Below are positions 23,801 through 35,170 of a stretch of DNA of 64,000 bases, in pieces; the first letter of the stretch is position 1, and the number at the start of each line of letters is the position of its first letter. The stretch spans positions 33,617,201-33,681,200 of the forward strand of contig OX940861.1 of the NCBI GenBank assembly GCA_954871525.1. Direction: 5' to 3'. The stretch is from Parietaria judaica (Eukaryota; Streptophyta; Magnoliopsida; Rosales; Urticaceae). The translations under genes and the position numbers were made by a program. The notes below the pieces were generated by a model. That model was not told the DNA's origin, made no database searches, and worked only from the letters and a program-made list of their open reading frames with translations.

Positions 23801-23993
23801 CCACCAGGAGGCCGAGGCGTCCTGGAAGGCGGCTTCGGATGAGATGTACTGGAAGGGCTTTGCTGCTTGCCATGGTGCGCACTTGCAGGAGAACGGCCAT
23901 CGCTCCTTGTCTTCTCGCTTCCTTGACGTCTTGGGGGCACCAAAGAAGGTTCGTAGCGTGCGGCCTTCGAACCTAGCCCTGTCCCGTGATTAG
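20819..23993 (+). pseudogene. Antisense gene of Tat element 1 ('gypsy-type transposase' domain plus coiled coil)
   Basis: It runs opposite to the element's own coding strand. It starts at the ATG at 20819 (MGSPDNLNGG), with an acidic Gly/Ala-rich N-terminus. The segment at 21955-22537 includes 'GMRLPLHPFVQDLLVSLGL' and 'PGSFRTAMMCFSVWHK', matching the plant domain annotated as putative gypsy-type transposase (PF04195). A basic Ser/Pro-rich region follows (22806-23300), then an alpha-helical coiled coil (23493-23860). An in-frame TAG at 21572, a frameshift near 21920 and probable introns (around 22740-22805 and 23310-23487) break the frame. Antisense extra ORFs are known in plant Tat/Ogre elements; their role is unknown. 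Confidence 0.65.
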
Positions 23994-24417
23994 CTCCTCG
24001 TCGAGTGATCTTGAATGTCTTCATTGCTTTCCATTTTGAATAACCGGCTTTGCATAGCCTGGCCTTGCGGTTTGTCGCCTTTTCCTTTTTTCAGACTGAG
24101 GTAGTCCTCTGTGGCATATTTTGCCTTGCATGCGATCCTTTCCCGTAGACCTGCAAATAACATGCATTTATATATAAATTAAACTTTGGATTTGTTCGTA
24201 CCTTTGCTTTGTCGAGCGTGTGCGTCGTGGCGCGTCGTGGCAGTCTTGTGAGTGCACTCTGCTGCGATTGTAGGGTCGTCACCCTTTTATTGCCTGCAAG
24301 TAGCGTAGGTTGTCCGTAGACGATAATATGCCTTTGCTCACCTGGTAGCTAATCTGACGAGTTTGGGCTATGCCAAATGGCGAGGGTGCTCTTTTTGAGA
24401 GGCTTATCTATAGGCGA

Positions 24418-24728
24418 GATTAGTTTCCGGCCTATTGGGGAACTCGGGATTTGTTTCCTGAGCCGGCGGGATTAGTTTCTGGCCTTTCGTGAAACTCGGG
24501 ATTTGTTTCCTGAGCTGGCGGGATTAGTTTCCGGCCTTTCATGAAACTCGGGATTTGTTTCCTGAGCCGGCGGGATTAGTTTCCGACCTTTCGTGAAACT
24601 CGGGATTTGTTTCCTGAGCCGGCAGGACTAGTTTCCGGCCTTTCGTGGAACTCGGGATTTGCTTCCTGAGCCGGCGGGATTAGTTTCCGGCCTTTTGTGG
24701 AACTCGGGATTTGTTTCCTGAGCCGGCG
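24418..24728. repeat. 52-bp tandem repeat, about six units
   Basis: Units run 'gcgggattagtttccggcc' ... 'tcgggatttgtttcctgagc' with one to four changes each. It lies between the antisense gene end and the RNase H remnant, the same position as the minisatellites of element 2. 23994-24417 contains no recognisable gene. Confidence 0.9.
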
Positions 24729-24897
24729 TCTTCTTCGTCTGGTCCGACCATCTCGTCTAGTTGGCTCCTTTACAGATCGTCGTCGTTTGTGGTTGCGGAT
24801 TCGATTCCGTCTTCTTGGTTTGGCTTCGACGAGCGTTTAGCTTAGAGGATCCGTGTCTACGTCGACTTCTGAGACCTTTGGAGTTCTTCTGGCGAGG

Positions 24898-25641
24898 TTA
24901 GCGGCTCGATGCGGCGCTTCCTCCTTCATCATGTCTTCGACGCCTGTTTGTGGGTTCGTCTTCTCCTCTTCCGCTCATTGCTCGAGCTAGCGTGGCTGCT
25001 TCGTCATTGGCGGTTGCAGGGATCCAAGTGACCTCGTGCCATATCAATGGCTGGAGGCGCTCCATGGCTTCTTGCAGTTGAGTCAGCGTCTTGTCCTTCT
25101 GTGTCGGTAGTCCACCGTTCATCTGGCTCGCGATCTTCTGTGAGCTGCAGTGTACCTGCAAATTCTTCACGTCGAGCCTTTCGGCGAGGTTTAGGCCGCC
25201 GAATAGCGCTCCGCATTCGGCTTCGTCGCTGGAGGCTTTGAACTCGAACTTGATGGCGTACTTCGACTTTTCTCCTTGAGGGTTGATGAAGACGATTCCT
25301 GCTCTTGCGCTGGTGTCTTCGTTGCTTCCGCTGATGTGTATACTCCATACCGGCCCGTTGGGCGCGGTTCTTCTGCTTGGCGGTGCGTCCTTCGTCTCCT
25401 TTCTTCCTTCAGCTGCGGGGGTGTCGGCGCCGAGAGTTTGCTTGGCGACTACGTCAGCCTTTGCTTCTCTTTTCTTGGCGACCCCTGGTTGGCATTCTTC
25501 TTCGCTCCTTCGCTTGGCGTGGTTGATCTTCCGCTTGATGAAGCGTAGGCGGTTGAATATCTTGTCGACGAGGCGCCTGTACGTCGCATAGTCTGGAGAA
25601 TCTTCTGGCGCGGCTCCGTTCGTCTTCCTGGATTGGTCCAA
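24898..25641 (-). pseudogene. Pol remnant: RT fragment fused to degenerate RNase H
   Basis: The single frame has 'YATYRRLVDKIFN' near residues 22-34, resembling the reverse transcriptase segment just before the YVDD box (which is absent). It is followed by an RNase H domain (about residues 97-225) with 'AGIVFINPQGEKSKYAI', 'SSDEAECGALFGGLNLAERL' and 'HEVTWIPATANDEAATLARA'. The domain resembles the additional RNase H of Tat elements. The first catalytic Asp (normally 'xDGS') reads SGS and the 'SDSQ' Asp reads CSSQ, so two acidic residues are lost and activity is unlikely. The deletion between the RT fragment and RNase H leaves an open frame. Confidence 0.7.
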
Positions 25642-26768
25642 AGTCTTCTTTGTAGTCTTCGAGGTAGATAACTTTCAGCTCGTCCTCCGTCTTCGCGTCT
25701 TGGTGAGAGTTGGCGACCTCCCGGGCGGTCTTGGTACGCCCCGGTAAGGTTGCGGTCTTTGTCACGACGGTTCCCTTGGCGACCCTCTTGGCGAGCCTGG
25801 CGAGGGTCTGGGATGTTCCGTCGGTGCTCCATGTCGTTAGAGTCTTCGGCCTGGCGAACCTCTTGACGACCCCCCAGGCGAGCCTGGCGAGGGTCCAGGT
25901 AGTTACGGCGGTCTTCAACGTCTTTGGGATCTTCGGCCTGGTGAACCTCCTAACGACCCCCCCGGTGGCGAGCGTAGCGAGGGTCCGAGTGGTCCAAGCT
26001 ACCTCCGTTGCCGTTGTTGTCTCCTTATGCTTTCCTCGTCGTGAGCGTCGATTGACCTATGCGAAGCGTTGTTGACACCGCCCTCATTCCCGATCTGAGC
26101 TAGCGTAACTTGGTAAGGCTGTTGAGTCTGCCTGGCGAGGGTTTAGGCCCTCGTGTTGAGCGCGATGCTGATCGCCGGTTCTGGCGTAGCTGAGGTGTTC
26201 GTCGTGGCGACCCCCCTAGCGATCCTCCGGGTAACTCGTCGGTCTTCGAGGAGGTATCGCAGCATCGTGACGTCCTTTGACGATGCCATGATTTTCTTTC
26301 TGGCGACGTCCCAGGCGACCCCCCGAGCAACCTGGCGAGGGTCGAGGGCGTCGTGGCGTACTCCGGCGATGTAGAGGCATATTTCATGATGACCCCCCTG
26401 CGATCCTTCGGGCAACCCGGCGGTCCTCGAGGAGGCATCGCGGCGTCGTGACGTACTTCTGCGTCGCTGCTCTCCTTTGTTTTTTCCTCGTCATAGGCGG
26501 ATTTGGACCTCCATAAGGTGTCTTGGGCGTCGTCGTTCTCCTCGACATATGTTGGTGAGGCTTGGTGAGGCGGTTGGTCTCGCCAGGCAAGGGGCAAGGC
26601 CCTGATGTTGAGCGTGACGGTTGATACGGGATGCTGTGTCACGTTGCGCGAAGTACTGACTAGGCCCGTCATGCTGAATGGCGGTCTTCGTACTCCGGGT
26701 CTTCGATGAATGCTGGCAAGGGGTCTCGAGGTCATGACTTTGAGCGACCCCTCCTTCTAGCGCCAAAC
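25642..26768 (-). other. Degenerate interior and primer-binding site of Tat element 1
   Basis: The region after the primer site (26748-26765) would normally hold the leader and gag. It has overlapping minus-strand frames rich in Arg/Pro/Ser without a gag domain. Degenerate repeats of 'ctggcgagggtcc' and 'gcgacccccc' about 85-110 bp apart (25760-26000, and again near 26305-26420) suggest expansion of short motifs. A short minus frame near 25620-25660 ('ELKVIYLEDY') may derive from pol. Confidence 0.4.
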
Positions 26769-28442
26769 TGTTAATGCGTAAAAATGGCTTTAACTGAGAA
26801 TCGGATCCAAGGTTCGGGTCCCGAGAGTGACCCGCTGAACACGTGGATAACTGGATGCTGAGTCAACGCGGGTTGACTAATGATCGTCAAAGCTGGAGGC
26901 GAATCCGTCGTCTTGGATGAGTCTCCGGGCTGTCCTTGGCGATCCTCGGCGAACTTCCCTCGTGGTGGCGAAGTACGGATTACGGCGAAGCTCCTCGTCG
27001 GGTTTCCCTCGTGGTGGCAAAGTCCGGGCGAGGTCCTTGTCTTGGCGAAGCTCCTCGTCTGGGCGAAGTCCTTGTCTTGGCGATGTCCTCGTCTAAGTGA
27101 ACTCCGGTCTTGATGAAGCTCCGAGCTGGTCTTGATGAGCGTTGACTTGAGGTGGTTGCCTCCGACAAACCTCTGAGTAAGTATGTCACCATAGAGTTGG
27201 ATCCATGGCGAGCTTCAGGCTCAAGGTCGTTGGCCTTGGCGGCGTCGTCCTTGATGGCAAGACGTTCCTGTAACCTGCACATGTAGAACATGTCTAGGAG
27301 AATCGGAGGAATGAACCTCCGACGCCTCTATGACGCTTGTCATTGTATATGCTCGAAGACGGGGAAAAGATAAAGGGTAAAAATATTTGATGCCGCACCT
27401 CGTGAAAGGTTGCCTACGTACCCTTTAAAGGGATCAGGTCATCACGTAGTTCAAAGTGGAAGGTTAGGGCGTACGTACCTGAGCTTGCCTGGGCAAGCCG
27501 GGAGCTGATTGCGGAGACGGGGGTCTCTGTCGACGTAGCCAGATGGCGAAGCTAGTTGCATCAACTAGGTGCCAGAGCTAGGAACCGTCGAGTCGACATG
27601 CCGCGGATGGCATGTCTGGGCATCGATGTCAACGACCCTTGGCAACCAAGGGCCCTCACCTTGACAAAGATCGGGCGTCCACATGGATCGAAGGTCGGCA
27701 GGGCCCGACGTCCGCCATGGATCGAGTTTCATCCTTGTACCTGACGAGCCAAGATACGCGAGACTCCGAGGAGCGGGGTGTCGGCACTCAACTCGCAGGG
27801 AGAAGGCGAATTCTAGAGAGAGAAGCTCTCATTTAGATAGAGAATTCCAAGTGTGAAAAAGTCCCCAAATGAGGAGGAGAAGCCTCCTATTTATAGGAAA
27901 AGGTGGTGACCATTTTCCCCTGAATCAGGGAGATGATTGGTGTGTCATTTGCCTTGTCGCCTCGTCGCCTTGTCGCTTCGTCGCCTCGTTGCCTTGTCGG
28001 CTTGTCGCCTCATCGGCTTTTCGCCTCGTCACCTCGTCGGCTTGTCGCCTCGTCGCCTTGTCGGCTTCGTTGGCCATGTCGCCTCGTCGTCTTCGTCGGC
28101 CACGTCGCCTTGTCGGCCTCGTCGGCCATGTCGCCTCGTCGTCTTCGTCGGCCACGTCGCCTTGTCGGCCTCGTCGGCCATGTCGCCTCGTCGGCCTTGA
28201 GGGACGTCGTGATCATAACGCCTTGTCGCCGGTGGTCTTGAGGGATGTCATCGCTTAACTGGCCGCACCGACCAGCTCTCAGGGTTGTCCCTTTGTCGTT
28301 CGGGCTTCGTCTTTGGGCCCGATCATTCGGGCTTCGCCAGATGGGCTTGAGATTGGGCTAAATGAGCCTTGACTTCGCCAGCGGGCTTTGACTTTCGTCA
28401 ATAGGGCCCAAGTTTTACATATCTCCAAAATTGCATATAACA
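26769..28442 (-). repeat. 5' LTR of Tat element 1
   Basis: This 1674-bp LTR starts TGTTAATGCG and ends CATATAACA. A minus-strand TATA box CCTATAAATAGGAGG lies around 27883-27897. The U3 region (27950-28200) is a microrepeat of 9-mers 'gtcgcctcg', 'gtcgccttg', 'gtcggcttg' and longer 'gtcgtcttcgtcggcca' units, giving spurious Arg/Leu-rich frames on both strands. Confidence 0.9.
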
Positions 28443-29340
28443 CTAGCCGACCACAATGCCAACTGTGTGGCCGCTTTGGTCATTTGGCACTGCAATGTTA
28501 TTATCGATATGATCAGTCCATGTCCGGACCTTCCCAATTTCAGGCCTCCCTGCAACAAAGCAAGAGTGCAGAGGGAAATATTTGTGAAGCTAATCATGCT
28601 GATTCTTATGGCTACAATGGTCAATCAAGTTCCCAAGTTGCGTTTTCAGGAATTTCAACACCCGAAGCATACAAGAATTCAGACTGGTACGCTGATTCCG
28701 GTGCTACACACCACATCACTCCCGATATTCATAATCTAAGCCACCAAAGCAAGTACTCCGGTGGTGATTAGGTTAAGTTAGGCAACGGTAAGGGATTGCC
28801 TATCTCAAACGTTGGCTTTTCCAACTTTTCTTCCCCTTTTATGCTATTTAAGATCTTATCTTTACAGAAACTATTTCATGTTCTCTTAATTACAAAAAAT
28901 CTCCTTTCAGTATCCAAATTTTACCGTGATAACCGAGTTTTCTTTGAATTCCACCCCGATCTTTGTTTAATTAAGGACAGTTTAACTCAGAGATATTCTT
29001 TTACAGGGGATCGCTGAAGGGGGCTTATACAAACTCAATCGCTCTCATATAAGCCTTCCCATCAGCTCTCATGTTGCTTATAACAAACCAACTCACCACC
29101 AATCAGGTTTGCCAATTCCTAGTCAACACACAAGTTTCCTTCACACTGCTCTCACTAAAGGGCAAAATTTACTCTCCTGATGGCATAATAGGCTATGTCA
29201 TGCAAATAAAAACATTTTGTATCATGTTCTCTCTAGATGTAATGTCAATATTCCTAATAAAAATGAGCCTTTTGTTTGTGAACCTTCTTGTCTTGGTAAA
29301 GTTCACAAATTACCATTCTAAATCTCAAACTGTATACTGA
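28443..29340 (+). pseudogene. Copia gag zinc knuckle, protease and GAG-pre-integrase remnant
   Basis: This continues the copia element after the gypsy insertion. The zinc knuckle CQLCGRFGHLALQC (CX2CX4HX4C) lies at about 28460-28500, the aspartic protease active site 'WYADSGATHHITP' at about 28686-28725, and 'GNGKGLPISNVG' follows. The GAG-pre-integrase signature 'WHNRLCHANKNILYHVLS' with 'CEPSCLGKVHKLPF' is at about 29180-29320, crossing frames. Stops and at least two frame changes are present, and the sequence ends before the integrase core. Confidence 0.8.
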
Positions 29341-31689
29341 GCCACTACAAATTATTCATAATATTAAGCTTTCATAAAACTGTGTATACTGAGCTACTAC
29401 AACAATTAACTATATAATATTAAGCTTTCATAAAATAAAATGAAATAAAAACCAAAAAATATTCCCTGTTTTTTAAAACTATAAAACGATATCATAAAAT
29501 CTTATTATATTATGTTTATACTCTGATTATTTAATTTTTAAAACTTCAAACACATTTTTAGAATTTTATTTTCTTACTCTTTTTTTATATGCTATTTATT
29601 TTTGAAAACTGCAAAAAAAAAAAAAAAAAAAAAACCCTTATAAATAATGACCTGATTGTAGTTATGGCTCTGGTACTATATAAAGTATAAACTATAAAAT
29701 AATAAATAAATTAAAAAAACTCAAAGTCTTAAGAATATTTGATGCACGCATTATTTAGAGAAGATTTACCAGATGTTATGTTAGGGTTGTGGCGAGCAGA
29801 GGCACAGGGAGCTGGTGCGACAACGGGAGAAGTTAGCCCGGAGATGTGAAGCAAGACTGCTACAGGTGACGCGGCATCGATTCACGGATGGTGGTGGCAC
29901 CACGAGTCAGAAGAGAAAGAAAGGAGAATATAGCAGATATTATATTCTTACAAAAATTCTAAATAGAGGATATATAAAACAAAATTCTATGTTCTAATTA
30001 AATTAGTAATTATTTATTTTATTTCAACATATGCTGTAAAATATATATATTTTTATAATTATAAATTAGCTAATTTTTCTAACAAGTTAAGGTATATAAT
30101 TAACATATTTTCTCAAATAATTAAAGTATAACCCTACATCCATATCTCCTAAAATAATTATCAAATATTGACTTGTACTAGCCCTGAGATTATCAATGTT
30201 GAAGTAGATTTTTGGCCTTTATATGATTTAAAATATATATATTTTTTTTAATTTAAGTATTGAATGTTTTAAATTAACTTAAGGGTTAGTATAAGCAGAA
30301 GTACCCAAGAAGTTTGAAAATATAGTGGCATAGAGTCAAGTTAAATTTTTTTGGCAAAAGTACCTAAGTTCTATTTTTAGACAATTTTAGAATTCCATTC
30401 ATTTTGGCGTTAGTTCTGTTAACATCTTTGCTATATGTCATATTTTAAGATTTATCATTGCCATCTCAGTTTCTGACCACCATTGTTGTGATCTCAAATG
30501 AGTGGAGTTTGAAGCTTGATTTTAGTGCTTGAGCTTGACAACGGCGAATTTTTAGTACGGGGTTAATATATCCTAATTAAGCGTTTTTGTAATTCCGAAG
30601 TTGGCGTTTAGCCCCAAAAGTTGGTGTTAGCAACCACGAAATTCGGTTTTAGTATCCCTAAAGTCAAATTTTAACATAGGAGGTTGCTAACACCAATTTC
30701 GGATCCAAACGCCGACTTTGGAGTTAACAACGCCAAATTCCATGAAAAACTCCGAAATTCGGTTTTAGCATCCCTGAATTACAAAATTGCTAACATCGAT
30801 GAGAAGATAAGCGAGAAGACGATCAAAGACAAAGCGATGAAGCAAATGAAGAAGAGGAACATTAAACGCAGGGGGATTGGTGCCAAGTGGATAAGGACGA
30901 CGGTGACAAACCAATTATTCTATTTAAGTCAATTATGAGGGAATCAAACACAACTGTAACCGCCCATTTATGAGGGTAAAAGAGCTCTATAAATACTGAA
31001 CTTAGAGATATAAAAAGGGATCGAAAATTCTTGCAACATATTGAATATAGACACTTCTAATTTCTCGAGTACCTCTTTCTCTTCAAACCCCATTTTCCAT
31101 TGCGTGATTGCTTTTTAACAGTAAGACCCGAGATCCTAGGTAACTTAAAAGCGGAGTTACACTGTTCCTAAATTCGTGATTGTTGTGATGATTTTACACC
31201 TCAACAAATAAGAGTACAACTTCGATACTTAAAATTTTGACTACATATATATATATATATAAATATATTCAAATATCTTTAAAGAACAAATATATAAATT
31301 CTGACTTTAGAAATCATGGTGTGGAAAATTAGATTTTTTTAGTGTTATAAGAGGATATTGAGTCACTTTTAATTATTATTATTTTCAAAATCATACTATT
31401 AGGTCATTTTAAATGGGAAACTTCACTCAATGACTTAAAAATAATTTGTTCTAAAAAATATTTTAATTAAATTGTTCTTGAATTTTGGACAAAATCTGCT
31501 CTAAAAAAATTATTTTAAGAGCTACAGAACTTGGAGGATTATTTTAAGAATTTGTGATAAACGAAGGGCTATTAAGTGAAGTCTCTCTTTTAAATTATAT
31601 ATTTGTAACTCAAGTTGTCCAACCGAATCGTGTGCATCAAGACGCGTTCAACTCGCGACGGGAGTGACCAGGTACTTTCGCCACAATAT
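29341..31689. other. AT-rich intergenic DNA
   Basis: 29325-29430 carries a duplicated 50-60 bp unit ('ctgtatactgagc' to 'attaagctttcataaaa'). There is an A-run of about 22 at 29611-29633. 30684-30938 is an 84-codon open stretch, lysine-rich, unrecognised and probably chance. 31240-31262 is an (AT)n run. I see no gene. Confidence 0.5.
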
Positions 31690-32180
31690 ATTAAAGAGAT
31701 ATTGCATGGGATAGCCCAATTGAAACGTTTGATTAGCCAAATAGCCAACCTTTCCTTTTTCTTTGCAAAAAAGCCAAATGGTTATTTAATAACATATTTT
31801 ATACCTATAATACCCTTATAACATATTAACGTGTATTAACGTTTATTAACGTGTATTAACTAAGTTAATTTTTCTTAAAAATAAGAATATTTACTTGTAT
31901 ACTAACATATTTTATACCTATAATACCCCTTTAACGTGTATTAACGAAGTTAATTTGTTTAAAAATAAAAAATCGTGATTAAAATTTTAACAAAAATTTT
32001 AATTTTTTTTTCAAAAAAAATAATAATTTATTTTTAAACAAATTAACCACGTTAATACAAGGGTAATCCGGTCTTTCGTGATTTATTAACGTGGTTATTT
32101 GGCTATATTAATTAAAACATTGGCTATTTGGCTAATTAGTGTTTGAAGTTTGGCTATTTGGTTATTTGCCCCTATATTAA
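31690..32180. repeat. Foldback element with long imperfect inverted ends
   Basis: The left end (31706-31755, 'cgtttgattagccaaatagcc') is mirrored on the right (about 32105-32170, 'ggctatttggctaattagtg' and again 'gtttggctatttggttattt'). The interior is AT-rich with repeated 'attaacgtgtattaacg'. It is probably a decayed MITE. A target duplication could not be fixed. Confidence 0.55.
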
Positions 32181-33104
32181 AACTGTTAAAAATAAGGGCA
32201 AAATGTAGGAATGACCTTATTTGGGTTCGTAAAGGTTTATGCCATCGGTACTGTTCCCATGTTTTGTTCATACCCTTCATTAAACGATGTGGGGCCCTTT
32301 GCAGTTCATTGGGCTTAATTTTCTCTCTCCGCCTTTTTAATATTATTTCTTTCCCACCATGTTTCTCTCTCTTCTGTTATTCGTCTTCTTCTTCGACTCC
32401 TCAATTGCAGAGAAACCCTAAGCTCCCATTGTTTCTTCACCGATTCACCGTATTACTTCTCTTCATCTTCTGCGTTACACAGCAGAAGATTAGCCTAGTT
32501 TAATAAAGTAATCGTAATACTGTTTTCAAATTTTAGCGAATCTTTCAGCTCGATTATATATCAAGAATTGACACATTCGAAGGTTAGCCCAATTTAATAA
32601 AGTAATAGTAATACTGTTTTCAAATTTTTTTTATAACATATAGCGGTATGAATATCTTATGTAACGGTACCGAAACCTGTAGGCCGGTTTTAGGTCTTAC
32701 ACTGTGAATCCTTAATTATAAACTATAAACTAAGGTTAGCCAATGTAATCAAGTAATTTTATTGTTGTTTTCAGCGGTATGAATATTTTGTGTAGCGGTA
32801 ATGATATATGTAGGCCGAATTTAGCTCGTACTCTATGAATCCTTGAGTATAAACTATAAACTAAGGTTATCCGGTGTAATCAAATAAATTTTATTGCTGT
32901 TTTCAATTTATGGATTAAATTATAGCGGTATTAATATATTATGTAGCGGTACCGATATCTGCATGCCGAATTTAGATCGTATTCGATGAATCTTTAAGTA
33001 TAAACTAAGTTGCAATCATACCGCTACATTATGTTATGATATATTTGTATCCTATAAGCCTATAACGTTTTAATTTAAGATTGAAGCATTTTGTCATTTG
33101 CAGG

Positions 33105-35170
33105 ATGAATTATTACCATTGGATTGGCAGTGTTGGCGGAAAGTGGATTTTCAATAGAGATTGTTACAAGTTGTTGTAGGAGGCAATAAGTGATACTGCA
33201 AATGTTGTTACCGTTTCAAAGTCTGCTTTGAACAAAAATTCTGATTTGAAGAATTTTTTATATAACAAGTTTGATATTGTCCGACAATTTGATTTGAAGG
33301 TAACTTATTACCCAGTTGATCACAGTACTCAGCCAATAGCCATTGCTCATGAACCTGGCTTCGAATCACATATTCAGACACCAGATAGACCGTCAAGGTT
33401 GAAACAGCTGCATGTCGAGCTAGTGAAAAAGGTATCTCCTGAAGTAGGTACCGAAAAAACAACATTTGTGCAAGAAGAGTACCGGGTACGGCATGTCGAC
33501 GTACCATATGTTGTTTCGTCCCCGGATGCAGAAGGTGTGATACTGTCGCCATTGAGAGGGTGTTCTAATAACTTTGCGGGATCCTCTACTTTTCCTATCG
33601 GGTTCTAGTCGGGGGAAGAAAGATCGATGCATAGTTTTTACGATGGTATGGATCTTATAATAGGTTACGAGTTTGCATTAAAGGCTGAGTTGAGAAGTGT
33701 TGTGTCCGAGGGTGCTGCAAGACGCTTCGGAGTGAAGTTGATAAAGTCGGACAAGAAATTATACGTAGTCAAATGCCTCGATGAGACATGCGGTTGTAGT
33801 TTACGTGCAGGGCTGGGGGCAGAGGGGACGTTTAGAATACGTACATATCACAGCGTCCACCTTTGTTCCATAGACGCACGACAAGGTTTACTCCGGGCCA
33901 CTTCATCGTTCGTTTGCGATGAGATTATAAGCAGATAAAGTGACCAAAATATGGAAATACCGGACCCGAAAGAGATCCGGAGGCATATGGCAGATAAGGG
34001 TTGCAAAATAAGTTACTGGATGGCAACGAGTGGCAAGAGACTTGCCGAATACAAGATTAGAGGTACCCCTGGCCAGAATTTCGCGTTGTTACCGGCGTTT
34101 TTTTTTTATGGTTGAAAATCAAAGCCCGGGTTCCTTGACCTCAATTAAATGTAACCTAGAAGGGGCTTTTAAGTATTGTTTCGTGGCATTATACACATCG
34201 ATTCAAGGCTTCAAAAGTATGAGAAAGGTTATTTCGATCGCCGCAAGCGCCACTGATGGTAATCACACAGTTTTTCCACTTGCTTTCGGTATTTTATTTT
34301 CGGAGCGGATCGAATCGTGGGAACAGTTTTTAGAAGATCTGAAAGCAGCGATTTCGGAAACAAGTGAGTTGGTCGTCGTAACGGATAATTGCGGACCCAT
34401 CAAGAATGCGTGCAGAAAGGTGTATCGGTTGGCAACCCATGGATTATGTCTTTATCTCATCCAACTGCACTTGCAAGGCAAGTTTAAAGCGAAGATATTA
34501 GTCAATAAGTTTGGGAACTGGCGACGGTATATATCATGGCTGAATTCGACAGAAATTGGGACGAGTTCCAACAAAGTTATCCTTTAGCTGCGAATTATCT
34601 CGATGAAAATCTTGAGTGCAGAGATCGATGGGCGAGGGCGTCTACTTCGAGAAAAAGTATGACATAATAACTTCAAAAAATGATAAACACATGCATGATT
34701 TTATGGAGATAGTTGGAGAATATCCTATTCTTACCCTGTTACATGAGTATTTGAAGATGGTAGCCGCAAGGATAAAAAAATATCATGAACATAGTACAGA
34801 ATGTGGTAACCGATCGTCCTCTTTAGTCACTCCGAACACTGAGCATAAGCTTCGAGAAAACATGAAAGCGTCTGAGAAAATGATGGCTACTAAAGGTTTC
34901 GAACAATCGTGGGAAATGAGAAGTAGCGGAGAGTATAAGGTGGTAGATCTTGTAGGTAAGACGTGCTCGTGCAAAAAATTAAACTTTGATGGGTACCCAT
35001 GTGCGCATGCCATCAGCGCAATCACCACTGAAGGGAAAATCATTCACAATTTCTGTCATGCGTTCTACAGTTTCAACCAATGGTGGCTTTCGTATTCTTC
35101 GCCCGTAAATCTTTTCGCACTTAATGACGATTGGAAGATACTTGCTTCTGTTACTGCTAATTTTTTTTGA
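33105..35170 (+). pseudogene. MuDR-type (MULE) transposase
   Basis: The frame starts at the ATG at 33105, just after a TTTGCAG acceptor. It reads through a DNA-binding domain (33640-33860: 'GYEFALKAELRSVV', 'KLIKSDKKLYVVKC', 'FRIRTYHSVHLC'), the HTH-like segment before the core (33945-34090), the MULE core ('FVALYTSIQGFKSMRKVISI', 'TDGNHTVFPLAFGI', 'ELVVVTDNCGPIKNA'), and a SWIM zinc finger 'CSCKKLNFDGYPCAHA' (about 34967-35014). In-frame stops lie at 33177, 33606 and 33936, and a frame change at the T-run near 34102. The segment between 'KVISI' and 'TDGNH', which should hold the first catalytic Asp, is deleted. Inactive. Confidence 0.85.

Larger units (their letters stand above)
15541..28442 (-). 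mobile_element. Tat-type non-autonomous Ty3/gypsy retrotransposon (element 1)
   Basis: Long direct repeats TGTTAATGCG...TATAACA bound the element, flanked by an exact 5-bp duplication ctagc (15536-15540 and 28443-28447). On minus, the primer site TGGCGCTAGAAGGAGGG (26748-26765 complement) abuts the 26769 LTR, and a purine tract AACTGGGGGGT abuts the 15541-19997 LTR, fixing orientation. About 18 differences over the first 1.24 kb of the LTRs (by eye, roughly 1.4%) indicate a fairly recent insertion. Gag, protease, integrase and most of reverse transcriptase are absent; only an RNase H remnant and an antisense gene remain. Confidence 0.9.
8509..29340 (+). mobile_element. Disrupted Ty1/copia retrotransposon (host of nested insertions)
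   Basis: A short 5' LTR (about 8509-9398, itself interrupted) is followed by a tRNA-iMet-type primer site, gag, and after two large insertions the gag zinc knuckle, protease and GAG-pre-integrase region, ending at about 29340. The reading order on plus across the insertions is copia-like. Integrase core, reverse transcriptase and the 3' LTR are missing. Stops and frameshifts occur throughout, so it is dead. The coordinates cover the insertions too. Confidence 0.75.

Noticed and set aside
24418..24728. CRISPR-like array
   Set aside because: The 52-bp units are contiguous with no unique spacers and the context is a plant retrotransposon; the same applies to the arrays at 44066-45075 and 6540-7490.
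27869..28258. Long Leu/Ser/Arg-rich open frames on both strands
   Set aside because: They come from the 9-bp microrepeat in the LTR, whose unit length is a multiple of three, so all frames stay open. The same holds for the frames at 19460-19830.
30684..30938. 84-codon lysine-rich frame as a small gene
   Set aside because: No domain, no promoter or splice context, AT-rich surroundings; length is within chance expectation.
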